This document shows positions 7,376 through 12,821 of a stretch of 18,965 nt of DNA, piece by piece. The DNA is taken from contig JAZRWH010000175.1 in the NCBI GenBank assembly GCA_045599585.1, forward strand, positions 1 through 18,965. Direction: 5' to 3'. Made by a program: the position numbers and the translations under genes. Under the pieces are notes generated by a model. It had not been told where the DNA came from. It worked only from the letters and a program-made list of their open reading frames with translations, and did not search any database. Position 1 is the first letter of the stretch. Each line of letters opens with the position of its first letter. The stretch comes from RGIG464 sp045599585 (GTDB taxonomy: Bacteria > Myxococcota_A > Bradymonadia > UBA4248).

Positions 7376-7984
7376 TTATGGATTAGAGTTATCAGCGTTT
7401 TTAGTCGGACGTTTAGGAGCAATATTGATGCTTCGTTCGATAACTGCGCCATTGACATCAATTGGATGATCGAGTTCTGTTGCGATTTCGGGAATTTCTT
7501 CAACGGGTTCAGGCGGCCAGACTTCGTGCATTTCGAAAGACAGTCCAGACTCAGAAAAGCTAACTTTTGCAATGACGGATGCTTCATCGCCGCTCAGGAC
7601 GATCTGACGAATAACGTGGGTACCGCTTTCAGCTGGAGGCAAGGTTTCAATAAAAGTGCCATCAATTTTTTTGAGTGTACCGTCGTCGAAAGCTCTACGA
7701 TATTTTGCGGTATTGATTAAGATTTCACCGTTCTGAGCTTCGATTTTAAGCGTCGAATCCACGCGAATAGTGTCATTGTAGAGGATATCGATGACGACGA
7801 GTTTGCCCTTGGGATCATCTGAAGCCGTGAGCGTAAGCGTATAAGGCATCATTACAGGCGCTTGAGTGCCATCGATTTTTGCGGGATTCACGACGGGCGC
7901 CGCCTCAGTAGCTTTTTCGGGAGCAGAGGAGCAAGCGCAGCAAAGAGAGCCAAGAGCGAGCAAACAGAGAAGCAAATATTTCAT
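7376..7984 (-). CDS. Putative lipoprotein of unknown function
   Basis: A 202-residue protein beginning MKYLLLCLLALGSLCCACSS: a charged start, a hydrophobic stretch, and a cysteine cluster with the likely lipidated residue at Cys18 (preceded by Ala). The mature chain starts with a Pro/Ala-rich linker and then looks beta-rich, with short acidic and threonine-rich strands and a proline-rich stretch (WPPEPVEEIPE). No catalytic motif is visible. The ATG at 7984 has an AGAGGA site about 8 nt upstream. It lies 12 nt after the yigZ-like gene and 11 nt before recF. It could be an outer-membrane or inner-membrane anchored protein; the sorting signal is not decisive. Confidence 0.8.
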   Translation of the reverse strand: MKYLLLCLLALGSLCCACSSAPEKATEAAPVVNPAKIDGTQAPVMMPYTLTLTASDDPKGKLVVIDILYNDTIRVDSTLKIEAQNGEILINTAKYRRAFDDGTLKKIDGTFIETLPPAESGTHVIRQIVLSGDEASVIAKVSFSESGLSFEMHEVWPPEPVEEIPEIATELDHPIDVNGAVIERSINIAPKRPTKNADNSNP

Positions 7985-7996
7985 GAAAGGGATCCT

Positions 7997-8581
7997 CTAT
8001 AGATCATCGACCCAACGCAATCGAGCGCAAGTCGCATTGTTAAGCTGAAGTTTAACATCCTGAGTCTCATCCTGACGCACGACAAGTTCGAAGAGGACGC
8101 CGTCAGCACGGTATTCTTCAGAGCTTTTTAGCAGCTTTCTCTGCGTAATGACGCCATAAACAGCATACGTATCAGAAAAAGTGACAACGAAGCGGATAGT
8201 CATCATTGGAACGATGATTTCTTTTTCGGCCTCTCGCAGAGCTTGAGCAACGGTATTGCCATAAGCGCGGACCAGCCCACCGACACCGAGTTTAATTCCG
8301 CCGAACCAGCGCACGACGTGCGCGAGTACGCCATCATATTCCTGTCCATCGATTGCCGCGAGTATGGGACGACCGGCACTACCGCCGGGTTCGCCGTCGT
8401 CATTAAAGCGATAAGCGTCACCGATACGCCAAGCCCAACAGTTATGGGTAGCATCAGGAACGCGCAATTTTTCGATTTGAGCCATAGCCATTTCTGGCGA
8501 CTCAATAGGGATACACGTTGCGATAAAGCGAGATTTTTTAATTTCGACGCTAAGAGAAGCGGGGGAGAGCAATCTGAACAT
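7997..8581 (-). CDS. yigZ: YigZ/IMPACT family protein
   Basis: A 194-residue protein with the family hallmarks: KKSRFIA near the N-terminus, HNCWAWRIG, the NDDGEPGGSAG segment, and FGGIKLGVGGLVRAYG. YigZ proteins have an N-terminal UPF0029/IMPACT domain and a smaller C-terminal domain; their bacterial role is uncertain, with translation-linked functions proposed from the eukaryotic relative. The ATG at 8581 gives the usual N-terminus; an in-frame TTG at 8593 would add four residues. No Shine-Dalgarno is seen before either. The gene starts 19 nt after the 3' end of an SRP RNA, so it may be read from the stable-RNA transcript. Confidence 0.92.
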   Translation of the reverse strand: MFRLLSPASLSVEIKKSRFIATCIPIESPEMAMAQIEKLRVPDATHNCWAWRIGDAYRFNDDGEPGGSAGRPILAAIDGQEYDGVLAHVVRWFGGIKLGVGGLVRAYGNTVAQALREAEKEIIVPMMTIRFVVTFSDTYAVYGVITQRKLLKSSEEYRADGVLFELVVRQDETQDVKLQLNNATCARLRWVDDL

Positions 8582-8600
8582 GGTACAAAGCAAAAACGAA

Positions 8601-8706
8601 AGAAGGCAAGATTCAGGAGACGTACCCGCATCAGATCGTACCGCTGCTACCTTCCGGTCCTGACGGATTAGTTCTTAAGCGTCACATCGCCTGAATCTTG
8701 CCTTCT
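8601..8706 (-). ncRNA. ffs: SRP RNA (4.5S-like), copy 1
   Basis: The minus strand carries the invariant core GTCAGGACCGGAAGGTAGCAGC-type segment, split as GTCAGGACC, GGAA tetraloop, GGTAGCAGC (about 8642-8663). The ends pair as a perfect 17-bp helix (8601-8617 with 8690-8706), which sets the limits at about 106 nt: a short bacterial SRP RNA without an Alu domain. It would bind Ffh and target membrane proteins to FtsY. A T-rich stretch follows the helix (minus strand, about 8591-8600) and could help end the transcript. It is 6 nt downstream of tRNA-Ser(GGA) copy 1. Confidence 0.95.
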
Positions 8707-8712
8707 TTATGA

Positions 8713-8798
8713 AGGAGGGAATGGGATTCGAACCCATGATACTGTTTAGGTATACACGATTTCCAATCGTGCGCCATCGACCACTCGGCCATCCCTCC
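8713..8798 (-). tRNA. tRNA-Ser(GGA), copy 1
   Basis: A long-variable-arm tRNA. The acceptor GGAGGGA pairs with TCCCTCC; the anticodon stem CACGA/TCGTG holds loop TTGGAAA, anticodon GGA (codons UCU/UCC). The T-loop is GTTCGAATC. The discriminator base is U73, unlike the G73 usual for bacterial tRNA-Ser and present in the Ser(GCU) gene here. CCA is not encoded. The tRNA body is identical to copy 2. Confidence 0.95.
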
Positions 8799-8826
8799 AA
8801 GAGAGGATCCTCATTCCAACATTTAA

Positions 8827-8928
8827 AAAGCAAGACTCAGGAGACGTACCCGCATCAGATCGTACCGCTGCTACCTTCCGGTCCTGACGGATTAGTTCCT
8901 AAGCGTCACATCGCCTGAATCTTGCTTT
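8827..8928 (-). ncRNA. ffs: SRP RNA (4.5S-like), copy 2
   Basis: The core is the same as copy 1 except for one base (C8899 against T8675), and the closing helix differs, with one wobble pair and different distal ends (about 8827-8842 with 8913-8928). The GGAA tetraloop and AGCAGC loop are intact, so it appears functional. It is followed on the minus strand by a run of five T. It sits 5 nt downstream of tRNA-Ser(GGA) copy 2. Most bacteria have one SRP RNA gene. Confidence 0.94.
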
Positions 8929-8933
8929 CTAAA

Positions 8934-9019
8934 AGGAGGGAATGGGATTCGAACCCATGATACTGTTTAGGTATACACGATTTCCAATCGTGCGCCATCG
9001 ACCACTCGGCCATCCCTCC
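8934..9019 (-). tRNA. tRNA-Ser(GGA), copy 2
   Basis: The sequence is identical to copy 1 over the whole tRNA body, with anticodon GGA and U73. It forms, with SRP RNA copy 2, a duplicate of the tRNA-SRP unit at 8601-8798. Confidence 0.95.
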
Positions 9020-9041
9020 AGATGAGGCTAATCTTCATCTA

Positions 9042-9128
9042 AGGAGGGAAAGGGATTCGAACCCTTGTTACAGCAAGCCGTAAACGTGATTTCGAGTCAC
9101 GCGCCTTCGACCACTCGGCCATCCCTCC
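9042..9128 (-). tRNA. tRNA-Ser(CGA)
   Basis: A long-variable-arm tRNA with acceptor GGAGGGA/TCCCTCC and anticodon stem GTGA/TCAC holding loop CTCGAAA, anticodon CGA (codon UCG). The T-loop is GTTCGAATC. U73 again, and no encoded CCA. It lies 11 nt after tadA and 22 nt before the second tRNA-Ser(GGA). Confidence 0.94.
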
Positions 9129-9139
9129 ATATTCGGAGA

Positions 9140-9598
9140 TTACTTCATTCTCAGTTTATCAAAGAACTCGCGAAGAATAAATGACGATTCATCCGCCATT
9201 AATCCTTCGTCAATTCTAATGCGATGATTCATTCTTGGGTCTTCTGCTAACGCATAAAGCGAACGCATACCTCCCATTTTTACATCGCGGCACCCAAACA
9301 CAACACGATCAACACGTGCTTGTATAAGCGCACCAGTGCACATTATACATGGCTCTAAAGTCACATATAATGTACTCTTTCGTAAACGCCAGTTTCCTAA
9401 CGTTTCAGATGCTTGTTGTAGCGCAAGCAACTCCGCATGTCCCAGAATATTATTCTGATTCGCACGGTCATTTCTGCCCCAACCAACGAGTTTTCCATCA
9501 ACAACTAATACCGCGCCAACAGGAACCTCGTTTCTAAGAGCTGCTTCCTGCGCAAGCTTTAACGCAAGTGACATATACCACTTATCTAGGCTTGCCAT
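9140..9598 (-). CDS. tadA: tRNA-specific adenosine deaminase TadA
   Basis: A 152-residue zinc-dependent deaminase. The catalytic HAE motif is at residues 54-56 and the zinc ligands are in PCIMC (83-87), with EVPVGAVLV and DVKMGG segments typical of TadA. It converts A34 of tRNA-Arg(ACG) to inosine so that CGU, CGC and CGA can be read. The frame is open further upstream to 9640 but that would overlap the tRNA. The ATG at 9598 is chosen because GGAG (9605-9608) stands 6 nt before it and the protein then has normal length. The Shine-Dalgarno is within 10 nt of the 3' end of a tRNA-Arg(ACG), its own substrate, so tRNA processing may release the mRNA. Confidence 0.96.
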   Translation of the reverse strand: MASLDKWYMSLALKLAQEAALRNEVPVGAVLVVDGKLVGWGRNDRANQNNILGHAELLALQQASETLGNWRLRKSTLYVTLEPCIMCTGALIQARVDRVVFGCRDVKMGGMRSLYALAEDPRMNHRIRIDEGLMADESSFILREFFDKLRMK

Positions 9599-9613
9599 TT
9601 TCAACTCCAGATA

Positions 9614-9687
9614 TACACCTGAGTGGGTTCGAACCACCAACCTACGGCTTCGTAGGCCGTTGCTCTATCCAGTTGAGCTACAAGTGC
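9614..9687 (-). tRNA. tRNA-Arg(ACG), copy 1 (nearest tadA)
   Basis: Anticodon stem ACGGC/GCCGT holds loop CTACGAA, anticodon ACG, the TadA substrate. Acceptor GCACTTG pairs with CAGGTGT, including a G1-U72 wobble; A73; no encoded CCA. The acceptor differs from copies 3 and 4 (GCACCCG). Confidence 0.95.
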
Positions 9688-9699
9688 ATGAAAGAAGTA

Positions 9700-9773
9700 T
9701 ACACCCGAGTGGGTTCGAACCACCAACCTACGGCTTCGTAGGCCGTTGCTCTATCCAGTTGAGCTACAAGTGC
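9700..9773 (-). tRNA. tRNA-Arg(ACG), copy 2
   Basis: Same body as copy 1, anticodon ACG. The 5' acceptor is GCACTTG and the 3' side CGGGTGT, so three pairs are wobbles (G1-U72, U5-G68, U6-G67). It may fold less tightly than copies 3 and 4 and looks like a mix of the two acceptor versions. Confidence 0.93.
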
Positions 9774-9785
9774 ATGAAATAAGTA

Positions 9786-9859
9786 TACACCCGAGTGGGT
9801 TCGAACCACCAACCTACGGCTTCGTAGGCCGTTGCTCTATCCAGTTGAGCTACGGGTGC
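9786..9859 (-). tRNA. tRNA-Arg(ACG), copy 3
   Basis: Anticodon ACG; acceptor GCACCCG/CGGGTGT with only the G1-U72 wobble; A73; no encoded CCA. Body identical to copy 4. Confidence 0.95.
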
Positions 9860-9869
9860 ATATTGGGAG

Positions 9870-9943
9870 TACACCCGAGTGGGTTCGAACCACCAACCTA
9901 CGGCTTCGTAGGCCGTTGCTCTATCCAGTTGAGCTACGGGTGC
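9870..9943 (-). tRNA. tRNA-Arg(ACG), copy 4
   Basis: Anticodon ACG; acceptor GCACCCG/CGGGTGT with the G1-U72 wobble; A73. It follows tRNA-Ser(GCU) by 4 nt and precedes copy 3 by 10 nt. Confidence 0.95.
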
Positions 9944-9947
9944 ACAA

Positions 9948-10036
9948 CGAAGAGAGAGGGATTCGAACCCTCGATACGCGATAAAACGTATATTCGCTTA
10001 GCAGGCGAACGCCTTCAGCCACTCGGCCATCTCTTC
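9948..10036 (-). tRNA. tRNA-Ser(GCU)
   Basis: A long-variable-arm tRNA with acceptor GAAGAGA/TCTCTTC, discriminator G73, and anticodon stem TTCGC/GCGAA holding loop CTGCTAA, anticodon GCT (codons AGU/AGC). It is the first gene of the stable-RNA block, about 75 nt after the predicted transcription start. Confidence 0.95.
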
Positions 10037-10115
10037 ATACATCAGCTATTCTTCTTTCAAACCGTTCGTCGCTCCGTCGCTCTCTTTCGTAGCTCCGTTC
10101 CGTCGAACAAGGGCG

Positions 10116-10172
10116 CTTTTACGCTCCTACCCCCCTCCTGTCAAACTTTTTTTTCGTTCTATTGCTTTTTTT
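10116..10172 (-). promoter_or_regulatory. Predicted sigma70-type promoter of the stable-RNA block
   Basis: On the minus strand a perfect TTGACA (10144-10139) is followed by 17 nt and TAAAAG (10121-10116, four of six matches to TATAAT). Upstream are two A-tracts, A8 (10154-10147) and A7 (10172-10166), about two helical turns apart, which resemble an UP element. Directly after the -10 comes CGCCC, a GC-rich discriminator like those of growth-rate and ppGpp-controlled tRNA and rRNA promoters. Nothing else was recognised in the 10037-10246 gap. Confidence 0.7.
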
Positions 10173-10246
10173 CTTCCGCCTGCTCTCACATCCTCGTTCA
10201 AACAGACGGATTCCTCCACAATATAACCGTTTACGGGGTTCTCTTG

Positions 10247-11242
10247 CTATCCAACAATCCACGCACCACTCTGACGAATCCCGCCTTGGCAACAAAGCAT
10301 CTCGTTCGATATTACGCGCCCCCCTCCTACACTACGCACACAACTACCATTGATGCATACATTATCCCCTACGCCTTCCCACGCGTTCCCCGCAAAATGC
10401 TCTCCCCCACAAAACGCGTAACTCAACGCATCTCCTAATCGCTCTCCCACTACCCTTAACGACAATACACTTTGTCCCTCGGCATACTTCCGCAAATACC
10501 TACTCTGCGCTTCCAAATACGTCCCTGGTGTTCCTACATCCGCAAAAAACACCTCCCCTTCAGGCTCGTACGCATGGATCCTTTCACCTCGTGCCAGCAT
10601 CTCTCGATACACTTCCGTGACTAAACACGTACTCTTCTCCGTACTGATCTCCTTCAAAAGACTGCTGTCTATAATATGAATACCGCTAAAACAACGTTGC
10701 GCATACGTCTCCAAACACTTGTCCTGCTTCCACCAATCCCGAATACACACGATTTCATGATCTACAACACCAATCATCCCCAACGACTTGCGTACGTTCT
10801 CCGCAACTTCCACAGGTCGTGGCAAAACAACAAGCGTCACACGCGCACCCGATGCCTCATGAGACGCTATCGCCTCCGAAAGATCCACACCACACAATAC
10901 GTCTCCATGATAAATGACATACTGTGCACACGAGGGCATCCGTGCTGCAACTCGCGCTGCGCCTCCACCCGTTCCTAAAATCTCGTCCCCTTCATGCGAA
11001 ATCGCCATACGATGCTTCCCCTCCCCCCAGGTACCACCGTCCATAGCCTCAATCATTTGCTCAGGAAGATGATGAACGTTCATCCCCATACAGCACACCC
11101 CTGCTCGCTCTAATGCCCGTCTCGCATAGTGCGCCATTGGCACTCCACAAAAGGGAATCGCCGGTTTGGGTATTACGCCTGTCAGCGGCATCAGCCGCGA
11201 TCCAAATCCTGCACAAAGCAGTATTCCGCCCGTTGCTCTCAT
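10247..11242 (-). CDS. Sugar-phosphate nucleotidyltransferase (MurU/GMPP-like)
   Basis: A 331-residue protein with the nucleotidyltransferase signature GILLCAGFGSRLMPLT (residues 6-21), PKPAIPFCGVPM, a GTGGGAA loop, and YHGDVLCGVD, whose aspartate would bind the metal. Further on are TEVYREML and FADVGTPGTYLEAQSRYL, typical of mannose-1-phosphate guanylyltransferases and MurNAc-1-phosphate uridylyltransferases. The last 80 residues suggest a short left-handed beta-helix (GDNVCINGSCVRS). It makes an NDP-sugar from NTP and a sugar-1-phosphate; which sugar cannot be told. The ATG at 11242 has a purine-rich AGAAG just upstream. No terminator is seen after it, so reading into the tRNA block is possible. 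Confidence 0.82.
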   Translation of the reverse strand: MRATGGILLCAGFGSRLMPLTGVIPKPAIPFCGVPMAHYARRALERAGVCCMGMNVHHLPEQMIEAMDGGTWGEGKHRMAISHEGDEILGTGGGAARVAARMPSCAQYVIYHGDVLCGVDLSEAIASHEASGARVTLVVLPRPVEVAENVRKSLGMIGVVDHEIVCIRDWWKQDKCLETYAQRCFSGIHIIDSSLLKEISTEKSTCLVTEVYREMLARGERIHAYEPEGEVFFADVGTPGTYLEAQSRYLRKYAEGQSVLSLRVVGERLGDALSYAFCGGEHFAGNAWEGVGDNVCINGSCVRSVGGGRVISNEMLCCQGGIRQSGAWIVG

Positions 11243-11297
11243 TTCTTCTAACTCCCCTACATATACGCCTTATTCGGCTATCCCGTTGCACAGATAC

Positions 11298-11326
11298 AAA
11301 AAAAGCCACCCCTATAGGCGGCTTTT
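11298..11326 (-). terminator. Rho-independent terminator after the repeat-protein gene
   Basis: On the minus strand AAGCCGCC pairs with GGTGGCTT (one G-U) around a 6-nt loop, followed by seven T (11304-11298). It lies about 10 nt after the stop codon at 11336. Confidence 0.85.
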
Positions 11327-11335
11327 GATCCAAAA

Positions 11336-12148
11336 CTAAAGTTCAACGCCCAACGCCCTAACGCGGCTTGCAAGATCGCCCGGCGAACCTGCTGTCTCAA
11401 AGTCCGCCTTAAGCGCTTCAATGTGAGACTGCGCCGCCTTGTCTTCACCTGCGACTTTCAGCTTTTCTGCTGCATGAAGACGCGTTTCGAGTACCATACG
11501 TGACTCACCCGCTTTGCGGAATGATCTAACAGCATCTTCGTAGCCCGTGATGGCTCGTCTCTCTTTTCCACGACCAAGTTCCATATCGGCCAGCCAAACC
11601 TCGGCACTTCCCTGTGCTGCGGCATTGCCAAATGCCTTATAGTGCTCAATTGCCTCCTCCGCATACTTGCGTGCACGTTTTTCATCATCACCAAGTGCGT
11701 GCGACAATTCGATTTTTATAGCACCCGCCCAATCCTCAGATATTTCTACACGTTCAAGCAGCTGCTCGGCCTTTTTGAGCGACTTCACCACATCCTCATG
11801 ACGCCCTTCTGCCGATGCAACCTGCGCATCTAGCCACACCGCAATCACCAACCAAGCTGACTTTTTGCCATGCTCAAGTTTCGACACAAATTCAGCCTGA
11901 CTTAGATGCTCCGCTAGCTTTGTCACATGCCCGCGTGCAGCCTCAATCTCATTGCGACTAAGCTCCAACTGAATCAATCCAGACAATGCCTGAACCGCTA
12001 CCCTTGCATCCTCACTCTGTGCCTCAGCTTCGAGTTGCGTCTGTGCTGCTTCAATATTGCCTGCATCTAACAACGACTGAGGCGTCTCCGCATATGCCGA
12101 TGCAGAAACAGTGAGAAAAATCACCCATGGTATCAAATATTTTTTCAT
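11336..12148 (-). CDS. Exported TPR-like helical repeat protein
   Basis: A 270-residue protein from the ATG at 12148 (MKKYLIPWVIF). The signal peptide ends in ASAYA, giving cleavage near residue 20. The mature part is alanine- and glutamate-rich with helix-turn-helix repeats (LLDAGNIEAAQTQLEAEAQS, EIEAARGHVTKLAEHL, YAEEAIEHYKAFGNAAAQGSA split over consecutive units), the look of degenerate tetratricopeptide repeats. The predicted role is a periplasmic scaffold or assembly factor (inference). An in-frame TTG at 12178 would add ten residues before the signal and is unlikely; GGGGG stands 9 nt before the ATG. It follows the small lipoprotein gene by 42 nt, probably in one operon. Confidence 0.82.
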   Translation of the reverse strand: MKKYLIPWVIFLTVSASAYAETPQSLLDAGNIEAAQTQLEAEAQSEDARVAVQALSGLIQLELSRNEIEAARGHVTKLAEHLSQAEFVSKLEHGKKSAWLVIAVWLDAQVASAEGRHEDVVKSLKKAEQLLERVEISEDWAGAIKIELSHALGDDEKRARKYAEEAIEHYKAFGNAAAQGSAEVWLADMELGRGKERRAITGYEDAVRSFRKAGESRMVLETRLHAAEKLKVAGEDKAAQSHIEALKADFETAGSPGDLASRVRALGVEL

Positions 12149-12190
12149 CTGTTTGAACCCCCAAATAGCCACACTCAAATCTTATCGTCC

Positions 12191-12496
12191 CTATCGCTTC
12201 GATTGCTGGGCGGCTTTTAATCGATCGGCGACGGCGTCGCGCTCCAACTTCACTTTCTCTGAATATTCGCGTGAAAGTGCCGCATCGTAAAATTTTAAAG
12301 CTATCTCATCCTGACCTGCTTCGGCTGCCATGACCGCCCGAATGTACGATGCCGTTGCAACCGGACTTGCCGTATGCGCATAAGACCACGTGTAAACCGG
12401 CCCCATACACGAAATGCACAGACTGCACCCTAAAAGTCCAACGACTAAGCCAGACTTCTTTGCTGACAACTTCCATTTTCTACACAGTTTTTTCAC
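12191..12496 (-). CDS. Small lipoprotein with one helical repeat
   Basis: A 101-residue protein with a positively charged N-terminus (KKLCRKWKLSAKK), a hydrophobic stretch and a lipobox LLGC (Cys24; a second candidate is Cys30). The remaining 70 residues hold one TPR-like helix pair (ASYIRAVMAAEAGQ, DEIALKFYDAALSREY) and a charged C-terminal helix. The start is GTG at 12496, with only a weak purine stretch before it. It likely partners the neighbouring exported TPR-like protein. I do not recognise the family. Confidence 0.75.
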   Translation of the reverse strand: MKKLCRKWKLSAKKSGLVVGLLGCSLCISCMGPVYTWSYAHTASPVATASYIRAVMAAEAGQDEIALKFYDAALSREYSEKVKLERDAVADRLKAAQQSKR

Positions 12497-12556
12497 AAAC
12501 CAAACTCAATACTTTATTTTTATCACAAAAGTGAGAATTTTATTCTATTTTTGGGA

Positions 12557-12656
12557 GGGGGAAGTCTCCCCCTAAGCGGCTATTTCATCCCATGAATGAC
12601 GTATCACGATACGTCTCATGGGACGAAATACGCCGCTACCCTCTCTAAGCCTGCGG
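12557..12656 (+). repeat. REP-like palindromic element, copy 3
   Basis: In plus orientation: GGGGGA/TCCCCC hairpin (12557-12572), CTAA, core stem GCGGC-TATT (12576-12584), a 42-nt arm (12585-12626), AATA, one unpaired C (12631), GCCGC (12632-12636), TACCCTCTCT, then CCTGCGGC. The arm contains two consecutive helices: TCCCATGA/TCATGGGA outside and a perfect GACGTAT/ATACGTC hairpin with a CACG loop inside. The element lies between the repeat-tail protein gene and the small lipoprotein gene and points against both. Confidence 0.8.
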
Positions 12657-12821
12657 CAGTGAGTGTATTTGCAAGTGACTTAAATATGCAGTTCAAAATA
12701 AATCGAACATCCAAACGCCTAGTGACCCAAACTAACGTCCGACGCTAAAAATCTAATTTAACTCGACACCTTGTTTTTAGGCTCGCGCTTCGATTTCCTA
12801 ATCTAGGACATTCGCATCCCC
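12657..12821. other. Remainder of the 325-nt gap, nothing recognised
   Basis: AT-rich sequence between REP-like copy 3 and the end of the repeat-tail gene. I see no reading frame, RNA gene or convincing terminator; only a weak inverted repeat CCTA/TAGG near 12797-12807. Confidence 0.5.

Larger units (their letters stand above)
8601..9019. repeat. Tandem duplication of a tRNA-Ser(GGA)-SRP RNA unit
   Basis: Two units of about 200 bp (8601-8798 and 8827-9019) carry the same two RNA genes in the same order. The tRNA parts are identical and the SRP cores differ at one base. The outer SRP helix has diverged and the spacer between units (8799-8826) is unique. Confidence 0.9.

Noticed and set aside
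9614..9943. Regularly spaced near-identical repeats of about 75 bp that could suggest a CRISPR array
   Set aside because: Each unit is a complete tRNA-Arg(ACG) and the gaps are only 10-12 nt.
9746..10438. A 230-codon plus-strand reading frame
   Set aside because: It runs antisense through two to three tRNAs, the stable-RNA promoter and the end of the nucleotidyltransferase gene; its repeats are tRNA complements.
379..12656. The palindromic elements as integron attC sites
   Set aside because: The core sites RYYYAAC/GTTRRRY are absent, no cassette-like gene order is present, and orientations are mixed.
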